Source: Dipylidium caninum (taxonomy: Eukaryota; Platyhelminthes; Cestoda; Cyclophyllidea; Dipylidiidae). Taken from it: a stretch of DNA of 64,000 bases. The notes beneath the pieces were generated by a model. It was given only the letters and a program-made list of their open reading frames with translations, was not told the origin of the DNA and made no database searches. The stretch covers positions 1,054,001-1,118,000 of the forward strand of contig QEYB01001642.1 of the NCBI GenBank assembly GCA_017562135.1. The letters are read 5' to 3'. This document shows positions 25,133 through 36,818 of this stretch, piece by piece (position 1 is the first letter of the stretch; every line of letters begins with the position of its first letter). Both the position numbers and the translations under genes were made by a program.

Positions 25133-27300
25133 TTAGTAAGAACGGATCTTTGGCGGCACAGTGGGACACTCATTTTGATCTAAGGTCTTGTCAATGACCG
25201 GCCTGTACGCGAGTTTAACGGCACCGGTTTTAACATTTTGATAACACATAGTGTGTTTTCTCCAGTGTTCGGACATCGGCTTTTTCGTTTGGCCTTCAAG
25301 TGGTTTGGAGTAATCATACTCATCAACTCTCTGTCGGAAGTCTTCACGAGCATGTGCTCCACGAGACTCTTTCCTGGCCTCAGCAGCAACAATGGTCTGC
25401 ACAGCATTGATGAGGAGGTTCTGCAACTCAATACCCTCGATCAGATCCGAGTTCCAAATGAGGCTCTTGTCAGATACCTTGAGGTTGTCGTATTTATCAG
25501 CATAGAGCTTCAACATTTTGTCAACCCCAGCCTTCAGTACAGGACCGTCTCGGAATACAGCAGCGTGTTCTTGCATGGTGAGTTGCATTTCAAGGCGAAC
25601 CTAAAGGCGATACAACTCAATATAAATCAGAGGTTTAATTAAAAAAATACATATCAAAAAACGCAACGCACATCACCAACGGGGAATTCGCCTTTGCCAT
25701 TGCGAAGCTTGTCGATGTTTGCAACAGATTCCATGCCTGTCTCAGGATGAAGCTCAGGACCAGCATCACCAGGCTTGCACTTTTCAGCGATATCAAGGGC
25801 GCAAGCACGACCGAAAACAACCAGATCAAGGAGCGAGTTGGCACCAAGACGGTTAGCACCATGTACAGATGCGCAGGCAACTTCACCGGCAGCATACAAA
25901 CCGGGGACGATCTTATCCTTCCCAGTGACAGCATCATAAGTAATAACCTAAACAAGTGGCGCATGAAGCCTGAGCCAACGACAATCCGTATAAACGAACA
26001 TATGCAGAATTCGCACATACCTGCCCCTTGTAATTGGTCGGCACACCCCCCATGTTGTAGTGGACAGTTGGCAGAACGGGAACGGGTTCCTTAGTTACAT
26101 CAACACCGGCAAAGATTTCGGCGGTTTCGGAAATGCCAGGAAGGCGAGATTTCAGGATCTCAGGAGACAAATGGTGCAACTTAAGGTAGCAGTGGTCCTT
26201 ACGGGGCCCAACACCGCGGCCCTCACGAATTTCAATGGTCATGGCACGGGAGACCACATCTCTTGATGCCAAATCTTTCGCGTTAGGAGCATAGCGCTCC
26301 ATGAATCGCTCTCCCTCGCTGTTTATCAAATAACCACCCTCGCCGCGACAGCCCTCGGTGATTAAACACCCAGCACCATAGATACCTAGACATTTCAAAT
26401 AAAAACAAGACACTAAGCATACCAGTAGGGTGAAATTGGACAAATTCCATATCTTCATTAGGAAGACCGGCCCGAGTCACCATAGCAGTACCATCGCCTG
26501 TGCAGGTGTGGGCAGAGGTGCACGAAAAGTACGCCCGACCATAACCACTTTATAAAACCTAGGGTTATTTTGAAATCGGCCACCTACCCGGTAGCAAGAA
26601 TAGTGTTCTTGGCGCGAAAACGGTGCAATGTTCCATCTTCAAGGCAAATGGCATTAACCCCACGGCACACACCGTTCTCCATCAGCAGATCGAGGGCGAA
26701 ATACTCAATAAAGTAATCTGTCTCATAACGAAGCGAACGTCCATAGAGGGTATGTAGAAGTGAGTGCCCGGTTCGATCAGCAACAGCGCAGCATCGGTGA
26801 GCCTGGCCGCCTTTACCGTAGTCGAGGCTCTGACCACCAAATGCGCGCTGGTAGATTTTACCATTCTCCAAACGGCTAAAAGGCATTCCGTAGTTTTCCA
26901 GCTCAATTACAGCTTTCGGAGCCTCTTCGCACATGTAGTGAATAGCATCTTGATCACCCAGCCAATCCGACCCCTTTACTGTATCAAACATATGGAATTT
27001 CCAGTGGTCCTTCTCCATGTTTCCGAGAGCTGCATTGATTCCACCCTGCGCGGCGACAGTGTGGGAACGGGTAGGGAAAAGTTTCGTGACACATGCAGTC
27101 TTAAATCCTTCATTGGCCAGGCCGAAAGCAGCACGAAGACCAGCACCTCCAGCGCCAACAACAACGGCGTCGTAGGTGTGATCAATGATAGTGTAATCCT
27201 TCCCTACTGTTGAGACATGGCGAGAGGCTCCCGCAAAGGTCGTAGCGTAGCCTAAACGTGACGCAACGGAAGCGAAAGAAGCGCGAAGCAACGACGCCAT
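25133..27300 (-). CDS. SDHA: Succinate dehydrogenase flavoprotein subunit, mitochondrial (complex II)
   Basis: SDHA oxidises succinate to fumarate with covalent FAD in the mitochondrial inner-membrane complex II. In helminths the same complex can run in reverse as fumarate reductase (family knowledge). Five minus-strand exons, 26588-27300, 26423-26547, 26021-26385, 25672-25947 and 25133-25600, join in frame to 648 residues, the usual family length. Seen: an Arg/Ser-rich mitochondrial presequence; the dinucleotide-binding motif [22 protein letters not shown], which carries the His that binds [27 protein letters not shown]; and the conserved C terminus ending IRSY. An in-frame TGA directly precedes the ATG, which fixes the start. 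Introns are 40, 37, 73 and 71 nt from 5' to 3'. No frame break is seen. COQ6 lies head-to-head. Confidence 0.97.
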
Positions 27301-28562
27301 TCAGTAAACCGGAGTATGCTAACCAGCAGGAAGACGCCATTAAGCAAGGTGACACACATAAACAAAGTGTTGTAAAAAAAATCAAAACATAGAATTAAAA
27401 TCATTTGCACCGAAACAAATGTGTTAGGTCATAACCAATATACATAATGTAGTTAGGGGCCGAAATAACCTTGCGATATCTTGTCGGTACATAGTGGAAA
27501 CTTGTACATTCTCTTTCCTGAAATGGCCATGAAAACTAAAGGAATCAGCTGCCTTGACGGCGATAGTCAGTAAGCGTGGATAGCCCGCAAATATTACATC
27601 GCTGTGCCTCTACGCCCTTATAGCAAGTGAAATTTGAACCCTATTGCATCCTCTTCGGACTCTTCGCAGTTTGGACGTGTTGACGGAACTTAGAAGGATA
27701 CTACAATATAAACATAATAAGTGGAATTTATACGAATAGCGCGAATAATTTTGGTGGGCTTTATAGCCATTAATGCCTACCAAAAAAAACTGCAGACTGA
27801 TTTCCGTGCATGTTACTAAGCTTCAGAGTTTTCATCAGCACCATTTTACTGAAATATGAGTTAAATGACACTTTCTGCAAGCTTCTCCTAACTGAACGTC
27901 GCGAGATTATTGTACACTCTCTGTTATTATTGCTTTGTTGCGCAATATTAAGATCAAATAAAATGTCGATGATAGTTACAAATGGCTTGCATCGAAACAA
28001 TTTATTTATGATTTTCTTGCATATTAGCAATTGGCACAATGTACAAATGTTGAGGCTTTTTATCTCTCCGTTCATTTGGTTTATGAATACTTTCACAACA
28101 CCATATCAAAATCGATCCATTCAAGATATATGTTTGCGCAACTTCACCTAAAAGTTCGTGCAAAAGAATATGTTAGACTTAACCACTACGTTGCTATGTT
28201 GGTAAGCTTGAGACATTTCTGTAAAAAAATATGAGCTCACTTGCGAGTCTTTAATTTTATGCGGAGATTAAACTACGACCATGGCACATCAGGTAAGTTT
28301 ATTTAAATTGTGATATATTTTTGAAAGACTCAGAGTGTGCGTCCATTTGCGATCAAGTGCATTCCTTAAGAGTATTGCGTAAACCCGACCAGATTAACCG
28401 TTCCCATGTTCCTGTCACTTTGCTCTCAGTTGCCACGCGAAATTATGCCAGGACTAAGACCCCATGTGAACACGCATATACTGGCATCTGATGGCAATAA
28501 GCACTTGTTTTGTTTTATATTCTCTGCCGCGGGCGTACCAACTTTCGCGTTTCTCCTCTAGT
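27301..28562. other. AT-rich divergent intergenic region between SDHA and COQ6
   Basis: About 1.26 kb separates the two start codons, and the genes point away from each other. It should hold both promoters and 5' UTRs. No TATA box is obvious at either end and I see no other gene. A candidate acceptor for a 5' UTR intron or trans-splicing lies right before the COQ6 ATG. Confidence 0.6.
28541..28561 (+). promoter_or_regulatory. Candidate 3' splice acceptor immediately before the COQ6 start codon
   Basis: A pyrimidine-rich tract (CGTTTCTCCTCTAG) ends in AG at 28560-28561, one base before the ATG at 28563. It could be the acceptor of a 5' UTR intron or of a spliced leader, as flatworms trans-splice some messages. 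Alternatively, translation starts at the in-frame ATG at 28491. Confidence 0.35.
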
Positions 28563-31075
28563 ATGTCTTTGGGGTTGATGCGCTTCGCTTCTTGTGTTCG
28601 GAATTGCAGCCGCTTGCTTTCCTCATCACATCTCAAGCCACATTATGACGTAGTTGTCGTTGGTGGTGGCATGGTTGGTTTTGGCTTTACAGCTTTTGCA
28701 GGTAAGTACTTGCCATACTCTTATTCACTAAGGACTACATCCAATGATGCGCAACAAGAGAATCCTGTTGGTTGATGATAAACCAAAAAAGGAGTTTGTC
28801 AAGACTTCTAATCACTCCATACGTGTGGTCACGATTACTCCCAAGAGTCGGTCCCTTCTTGAAAGTAGAGCTCCTTTAGTTCTATTCCTGTTATTTAGAT
28901 GTCGGTGCGTGGAGCGAAATTGAAGCTACACGCTACCAACCTATTTATAGAATGAAGGTATTTTTGCGTAAAACAACACCTTTCAGTCATAGATTTTTGA
29001 AAACGGGACAACAGCTAGTCTTCTCCTTGACCGGCCCAATTCAAAAGACCCACTAGGGTACATTATGGAAAATGATTTGATTGTTTCATCTTTAATGAAG
29101 TCCGTCGAAAAATTCGCAGCCGAATCTGGTACAGATGTTCGTCCAGGATCTGTTGAAGTTGTGTACAACTCATCGGTTGAAAACATTTTGATACCCAAAG
29201 AGTTTTCTGAAACTGATCTTCCAAAATTAACAATTAACAAGCGCTTTTCGGATGAGACAGCCACAATTGAAGCATCATTGATAGTACGGACTATCATTTG
29301 TTTTTAATCTGATATTATGCAGTTCATAAAGCTTTTGCATCTTAGGTGGGAGCTGATGGCTTTAATTCGGCCGTTAGAAGAGCTTCCGCCATTCATACAA
29401 TAGGGTGGGAGCATGATCAGTCTGCAATTATCGGAAATCTTGTTCTTAAATCGGTATGTTTTAAAACCTTCTTTCGTTTCCTGAATTTTCACTTAATTAT
29501 TTGGTGTTTGTTTCGTATCTACTCAATTTTAATTCATTTAGGGGTACGATTGCTTCACAGCATGGCAACGCTTTACCGAAACCGGTCCGATAGCTCTCTT
29601 GCCGGTATGCTTCTAACTTATTATAATGTTGCATAAATTCGTGTCAAATTATGTCTGTTTGTTCCCAGTTTAGTGGTTATACGACATTAATATGGACCAA
29701 TAAAAAGTATCGTTCAGTATGTGTGATAACTGAACTTAGGTTTACTTTAGATGGACTGATACTCGGTATCCTTACTGAAATCTGTATGTGTAGTTGACCG
29801 AGCTTATCTGATTCAGCTTGGCCCCGAGACATGCTCCTTTACCTGGAGTACAACCCGGTCTGAATCCAAGCGTCTGATGGCTCTCTGTGATGAAGATTTT
29901 GTGAATGAACTCTATCACTCCTTGTCAAGACCTTCCTACCGCCCAAGAGGCCTCGTTTCCACCCTCTCAAGAGCCATTCGCTCGGCTGTTTCGAACAAGA
30001 GAACTTCCTTCGAACTGCCCAAAATCGTCTCTATTAAACCCGGCACTAGGGCTCAGATTCCTCTCAGTTTTAGCCACTGCACCTTCTACCACGGCCCTCG
30101 TGTAGCTCTTATTGGGTGAGCTATTGTGTGAGATTTCGATATACTTTTACCATTCTCACTGAGGTGCAGGGTTTGAATTCCTTGCATATTCGTAATATTT
30201 CCTAGGGATGCAGCCCATCGTTTGTTACCACTTTCTGGCCAAGGTGTAAATATGGGTTTCGGAGATGCTGCTTGTCTGGCTGAAACCATTAATCGTGCCC
30301 TTTACCATGGCGAAGACATTGGTGAGCAATTGAAGTCTCCAAGTTTTAAGAACGTTTTTCTGACATTCTTTTTTATTATCAGTGACGTTTTCTTATGTTT
30401 AAAATTCAAATTTCGTGAGTGTCTTGTGTGAAAAAACGCAAGAAAACTGACAAATGGGACTAAATTCTTTTCACAATTTCTATACAAGCAAATCCAAGGC
30501 ATCTGGCTGACTTCACCGCTGAGCGTCAGCGCTCAGTCTTCCCCATGAGCGTCTTCGTTGAGGGTATTCAGGCGTTATACGCTCCTGACGAGGTGTTCGG
30601 AGGCCCTCTAACAATGCATGGACCTCCTGCCTCAAAACGTGCCCTTTTCCGCCGCCTCAGCTCACGTTTTGGCGTCTCTGACGCTGTACTTAGTCTCAGG
30701 GGATTGGGTCTCGATCTCGTTGACGCCTGTCCTCCGCTAAAGGTGTGAATTTAGTCTTATCACTAATCTCTTCCCCGTCAAATAACCGCTACTAGTAACT
30801 ATTTAGTAAATTGATGTTCAACGAACTGTCGATTGTGCAATTTTGCGTCTGGACCTTTAATGGACGTAAAGCTGAGCCTAATGAAGTAGTCGAAGACTTG
30901 GCTTTTTAAGCTAATGTACATTACTGTGAAATAATTTCGCCTGTTTATCATTAGAATTTAACCATTTTTCTACAAATCGTGGACCTAATCTGAGTATCTT
31001 GCGAATTTTTAGCGATTCTTTGTGGAAGCAAGTGTCACTGGTCGTATCCAATTGCCGTCTTTCAGAAGTGTTTGA
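28563..31075 (+). CDS. COQ6: COQ6 ubiquinone-biosynthesis flavin monooxygenase, mitochondrial
   Basis: COQ6 is a flavin-dependent ring hydroxylase of the coenzyme Q synthesis complex on the matrix side of the inner mitochondrial membrane (family knowledge). Ten exons join in frame to about 507 residues: 28563-28701, 28733-28864, 28899-28957, 28993-29283, 29346-29453, 29542-29604, 29817-30115, 30206-30321, 30489-30742 and 31013-31075. Seen: an Arg/Ser-rich presequence; the FAD motif YDVVVVGGGMVGFG; VGADGFNSAVR; and GDAAHRLLPLSGQGVNMGFGD, the flavin-binding signature. The terminal exon continues the family C terminus (PLK then RFFVEA) and is followed 41 nt later by AATAAA, which supports it over the read-through stop at 30746. 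Introns grow along the gene, from 31 to 270 nt. The start could also be 28491 or 28578, both in frame. Confidence 0.93.
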
Positions 31076-31115
31076 TTAGCTTGTTGTTATATATCTTGTG
31101 CAAATTTTACATAGC

Positions 31116-31121
31116 AATAAA
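31116..31121 (+). terminator. Polyadenylation signal (AATAAA) of COQ6
   Basis: A canonical hexamer 41 nt after the COQ6 stop codon, on the coding strand. Confidence 0.75.
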
Positions 31122-34100
31122 ATAGGCTTCTTGATTTTGCGCTGTCTTACTGCTCCTTCGAATTTTCTATTTTATGTCAGTGGTAACTTTTCTGATACTA
31201 ATTTATTAGTCATCCTTTATTCTTCCTCCCTTTAATAAGTGTCATATTAATAAGATTGAAAATAGCGCATTTCATTGGTTTGTTCTAACATCTCGCCGGT
31301 TGTCTTGGTCCGTCATTGGCACCTCAGGGCTGCACAAGTCAAGCTGACAAGTGTCCTCCCTTCGGGTTACGGACTCTAAATGAATACAAGGCGGCTGTAT
31401 TTACACGTCAATATTTAAATAGAACATGGGAACTGATTTATGAGTCACGAAGGTAGGAAACAGCAGTTAGCGGTCTCAGCACCGCCTACTTTGCTGGCAG
31501 GAGGGGGTACTACTGGAGATGTCGGAGTGTGAACTGCTGTTATTGGGGTGGGGGTGTCACGTACTGCCCGCATTTTTACAGCCTTTCTTCTGTGGTGGGA
31601 GTTTTGGGATGGTTGGCAGCCCGCTGAACAATGATGATCGCCTTTCAACACTTCTGTTGCGGGATCGCTGGCCGTAGACAGTGGCGCTTACGCGACGCCT
31701 GCGCCGATAGGTGCGTGCTGTGAAAGAGGAACGGACTTTCCAATTGGTTAAAAAAACGGTTTGCAACATTCCACAATGCCGTGCAAATGCTACCAGGTAT
31801 TTTTTAGTGCTTTTCAAGTCTGAATTGCCTGGTTTACGCTTAAAATGGGTTTTAATAAAAGAGGAAAATCTCATTTAGTGAGAGGCATGTTAGTCAACGG
31901 CCTCGATTTTTTGACGTATAGGGTGGAGAAGACGGATACAACTCCGATGTTGTATTTTGGACTTGAAGGACGACAAAACTGGAGTGGAATTATAATTTAC
32001 AAGTGTCTTTTTTCCCCATACCTTTTTTATTTAACCGGATGGAAGATTTTTCTCTGATTCTCGCGAGATCATCGAGCCAAAATGTCGGAAAATAATTAAT
32101 AGTTCCTATCAAGGCTGTACAAATTTTCAGATATTAAAAATCTAGAGTCGTAATCGTCCAGGCGATGCGAGCCGAGACGCTGGCATTTTGTGTGGCCCAG
32201 GTCTAAGGCCTGCGTGCTTGAATAAATGGACTCTTTGGGATGCCAGTGTGCACGTGTGCTCCAAGCCGAAGAAGGGATGAGCGACCGCGCGGTCGAGCAT
32301 GTCGAGGCGGCTAATCATCTAATGTCACCGGCGCAATGACACACTGAGTGGGGTGGTGGGAAGCAGTTCAACGACGCATTCCTCCGTGCGACTTTCTTGA
32401 CTGCGATGACTAGTTTTATCTGGAAGGGACACAAGGGATTTAGTTGAAAGGTCGGTCTGTCGCATTGAGAGCGCGATTCGCGGCGTCTCAACCGTCTTTG
32501 CGCATTGGGCTACCGGCGGATTTGCTGCAGCCACTTCGACTCTTGTTTGCATAGCCGGAAATGAAGCGACGGTTGTGTCGCAGACGTGCGAGGAGGCTTT
32601 TTGAGTTACTCAGAAAATTGACATCGTAATGGTATTTTTCGAGTCACCAGCAGCCTTTTTCAGGCTTCCCCAAAGACTGACGGGTGGACGAAGACGAGAT
32701 GTGCTGCTGCATGTCTCGTCATGCGTGGAGACTGCGATGACGCCGAGTCGAGCGGATGCGAGCTGAACCGCTCACCTACCCGACCGAGGCACCAACGCCG
32801 GACGTGGCGATGGACGAGACCGAGGAGGTTGCAGTTGGGACCAAAATTCACTCACGTTTGCTTATAAATCGCCCTATTTCGCCTGACGGTTAATGAGGGC
32901 GTCATAAGGGCGACGAGTTGCCAACTCGTCTCAAGTAGAAATCGGCGTAGGGGAGGTTTAGGTATTCGCCGAGGCTGATTAATAGGCAATCGAGAGGCCT
33001 CAAATGCGCTCCCTTTCGCTCACTGCACATCCAGCTAGCCGAGTTTAAACATGTTACGTGTAGAGCTAAATAACAATGCTGAATAAGGTAGTTTTCAGTG
33101 GTATTTCCGGGAAGAGGATGTACTCGTTGCCACTTTGTACTTGGCAAAATATTACAAGGTTCATTTGGCCACTAACTGTATAGTGTTTGTAGCTCCAATT
33201 TGCGGCAGTTGTTCTTCAACGAACCCCTTCATCTTGTTTTATGCAGACCAGCGGTGCGGGGAAACGTTCCGGTCGGGGAATTTCATTTAAGGCAGAATTA
33301 GAGCGAAGGCAACCGAATGGCCTGGAAATAAGCATCTTTGACGGTTTGGAGGCTTGAAAAGGGCGGTGGTTGATTTATTTTAAAGAGGCAGATTTTTTCT
33401 TCTAAAGGGGAAGTATTGTGACTTGCCAGACAGTTGAATGATTTCTTGCTGGGGGCCAGCTCTTCCATTTGCCGCGGTGCAGGCGGCCCTGCTGGCCCGG
33501 AGGACGTGGCGGGTGCGGTTGTCCGTGGCACCGGCCTCACAATGAAGTGCGCTGCGGTGCTGCTGGCCCCAAGCGGAGTCCTCGGGTAGTGCAGTCCGCC
33601 GCCAAGCGCCATCGCCACACCGACGCTGTCACTGTGCCACCGCGGGCAGCGAAAGCTCTACGGTCAGCTAAATTGAGCGTCGCAATACTCCTTGAAGCGA
33701 GGCAGAGCATGTCGCTGCCTTTGGACTGCGGCAAGCCTGGTTGGAGCCGGCGCGTTTGTGTAATTTGCCCTCGAATTGTCGTTAATTCAAGGAAACGCGA
33801 CATATTTGCAGTCCTTCACATCTTATTTGCTGCATAGTCGCAGGAGACCATCGGAACAGGAGGAGGAAGGGAACTGCCATCCGTCGAATGGCGACATCTT
33901 TTCTCCTTTTTAAACAATACTTGTTTTGTCAAGAACAGAACAGGCTCTCGGGCAGCATCATCACGCAAATGCAGTGACTTTCCACTCCGCGTCGAGGCTG
34001 TCGGGATGCCTGCACATTGCTGCGTTGCATGTTAACCTGGGAAGCAATACGGCCTGTTTCTTGTCCCGTAGCCGGTCATTTATGGCATTTTACGACTGCC

Positions 34101-36673
34101 ATCTTCCATAAATAGGCTGCCATCAACGCATTACTTGCACTCTGTGCGAGGTGGTGCTTCACCGATGTGGACATACACACATTTTCGCACACACGCACAC
34201 CCACGATAACGTCCACGTCCGCGGCTGCCGCAGACGTTCGCCTCATGCACCGCGCCACGGCAAACGTCCCAAGGCGAGGGGCTGCGCCTTTCTTCGCGCC
34301 ACGTGCCCCACTTCTCGTGGTGCGAGTCGTCCCACGCCACGGGCTCACTCGCCACTCAGATGCGGGACAGAATGCGTAGCCTTGGGGTGGAGGGTGAAGT
34401 GCCAGTGTCATCCACGTGGTCGCGGCGCCCGGTGCTGGCCGAAGGAAATGGCCCATCAGAAGAACGACCTGCTCAGCGGCATTTCGAGCCGCATCGCGGA
34501 AGCGAGGCGGCGTCGATTGTAACTCCCAAATTCCTCACATCCCACTGTTTCGACTGCACATTTTCGACAAAGTGACCTCATGGCGTTTGCTCTCTTTACT
34601 GTCCTCGGCAGGACACTCGCGTTGTGGGCTGCGACGCAATGGCTTAAGTAACCGGAGACACACATGTGCGCAAGACGGGCGGAGGCGGATCGCCCAGTTT
34701 GCCCGATTTGCCCAGATTAAGGCAAATGGACGGGGGATAAGGTGAAAAAGGCCACATTTGTCAGAAATACCACTTTGGGTTGAGAGAAGAAACGCATATG
34801 TTGTTGGCAACATTTGCTTAATGAAATGCTGCCCCCCGCCGGTGTGTCGGCGGAGTCGCGCTTGGCACCCTCGAATGGCGAAATCGGGCAGCCAACTGGA
34901 CGTCGTTTCAATTCGATACCGGAACGAGGACCTCAGATATGCGGCCTGGCACGCACAAACATTCACGCGGCCGGATGTAGCAGTCGTGTTTACTTCCTCC
35001 TTACCGTTATTAATGATGAGATCAGCGTAATGCGGAAAATTTTTGTCTGTGTTTCATCACACCTGAACACTGTGTGCCACCGATGCCATGGACTCTGAAA
35101 CACACACCGCACCGACGCGATTGCAACGAAACTTTTAAGAGTGTTGGGTAAATCCTTAAAAACATATTCCCTTCTGACACAAAGGAGCTCTGAGACGGTC
35201 GCGGAAGCGATCTGCAGAGGTGATGCGAGGAGGCGCGAAACAGAGATGATCATTAACTTTGCAGCCAAACCCGACGACTGCGGCGGAATCACCGGCGGAC
35301 CCTTCATCATCCGGACGATGCCCTGCCTTGACTCCACGCTCCTGCGCAGGAGAAGGAGATGCTTAGTTGAAAAGCGCATCAGGCCAAGAGTCGAAAGCTC
35401 ACTGTCGACCCCAAGCAGGTAGCCGCGGGGCGTTGAACAAAATGAGGTGTTAGCTCCGATGGAAGCGTCTTGATCTCACGACCAAACGGAGATGAAACGC
35501 TCAACGAGGGAACAGCGTTTCACTCCACCACCCCACGCGTCGTTCGTTCCGGTGCGTCGGTAACAACTCACCCGGAGTGGCTTGAGGCAGTGGGGCTAAA
35601 AAAACCGCTTTTTGTCCTCATGAAGCTCATCTCAGCCACTTGCACAACGATCCAAGTTGATAACTTCGCGGTGAGCAAAAGAGCTCCTCCTCCGGTTTTG
35701 GTCACCTAATCGGGTTGAAGAGTTTCTCCTCGGAAAGTCAAACCGCCGAAACTAACGCAGCCCCAAATGGGCACCAAATGCCCGTCAAGTTAGGGAGCGG
35801 AACACAAAATGCACATAAAATCGCAGAAGGTGGAGGTGAATTACCGCCTCCGCTTATCTCGCTCTCGAAATTGCTTTTTCACGGTACATCCTCTCGGGCC
35901 AAATGAAATATCACTTCGTCGATTGTTTCGGCAACTTAATCGGTTGCTTTTTGTGGAACTTGTTCGCGTAAATGCTTAGTTTAACTGGCACCTTATTGTT
36001 TCAAGTCATGGAAAGTTTTATTCACAATAAAATTTTAGAAAGGTATAAAATAATGCAACCAGGGCGTTACAGATCACCCTGAATATTTTATCTGACAGCC
36101 CTCAGGACACGAAAAGGAGGAGGAGAAGAGGATGGCGCAGTGTGTTTTCTTTCCAGCGAGGAGACGGAAAGCGGGACTGTGGCCCCAAATTTCAGTCGTT
36201 CTGGTAGACGAACAGCCAGTCGGAAGTGGGAGCCGCTTCGAGGAGGCGCAACAACCCAAGGGGGCGGGGCTGATCGTCTCGGCGCTGGCTCCGGAAGACA
36301 CGTGTGTCCTGCCCTCGGCCAAAGGGGCGCAGCCGAGAGACTGAGTGAGTGAGGCGATTTAATGGACCTTCAGGTCGAAGTGGGTCTACGCTGCGGTCTC
36401 GCGGTGTGAGGGTTTCCTCGGTGGGTAAGGGAATAACTTCCTTTTGGACCGAAACGCCGCCATCTGCGCAGGTCCACTTCAGGCGGCTAAACCAACAGTG
36501 GGGTGGGTCGGCCGCACTTTTGCGCACTTGGGATATTCTCGTCAATTTTGCCCCCAATAATTTGGGGGCTGGTCTGAGGGACGAATTAGTCACACACACA
36601 CACGCACGCACGCACGGATGAATGGAGGGTGACAAGTCAGCCTAGGGCACCGGACGTGGTGTGGCCCTACTAA
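31122..36673. other. Intergenic spacer between COQ6 and hemicentin
   Basis: About 5.5 kb in which I recognise no gene. Sequence is AT-rich to about 32.2 kb, then GC-rich with overlapping open frames typical of composition. Notable small items are AATAAA motifs near 32220 and 36026 and a (CA)n tract at 36591-36615. No tRNA, transposase-like frame or array of repeats is visible. Confidence 0.45.
36591..36615. repeat. (CA)n / CACG simple repeat
   Basis: A short CA tract that turns into CGCA repeats, upstream of the hemicentin promoter. Confidence 0.8.
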
Positions 36674-36739
36674 GACGTCAACCGCCCCCGCCGTGATTGG
36701 CTCCTCAGCAGCACACATGCACACTCGAACGTCCATTGG
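36674..36739 (+). promoter_or_regulatory. Putative hemicentin proximal promoter (CRE-like and CCAAT elements)
   Basis: GACGTCA (36674-36680) resembles a cAMP-response element. Two inverted CCAAT boxes (ATTGG at 36696-36700 and 36735-36739) lie 80-125 nt before the start codon at 36819. No TATA box is seen. These are motif matches only. Confidence 0.4.
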
Positions 36740-36818
36740 CCGCGTCTGGCACACATGCGTAGCCGCCAGGGTGTTTGCACGCGCGACCCGGGACACTTGT
36801 CTTCTGGCATCGGCGACA

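Noticed and set aside
24948..25169. Hydrophobic minus-strand frame next to the SDHA stop, resembling a membrane protein
   Set aside because: It overlaps the SDHA C-terminal codons in another frame and lies in T-rich 3' UTR, where runs of Phe, Leu, Val and Ile arise from composition. It has no promoter, splice or family support.
30743..30748. COQ6 stop at 30746 as the true end of the gene
   Set aside because: The position is a good donor (AAAG|GTGTGA). A phase-matched exon at 31013-31075 continues the family C terminus and has a polyadenylation signal right behind it.
33298..33837. Overlapping open frames on both strands in the COQ6-hemicentin spacer
   Set aside because: The frames are Pro/Ala/Arg-rich, typical of random GC-rich DNA. 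No splice sites, family motifs or promoter elements were found.
36693..36818. Upstream in-frame ATG for hemicentin
   Set aside because: Starting there would bury the signal peptide behind 42 residues without a hydrophobic core, and the stretch carries the CCAAT promoter elements.
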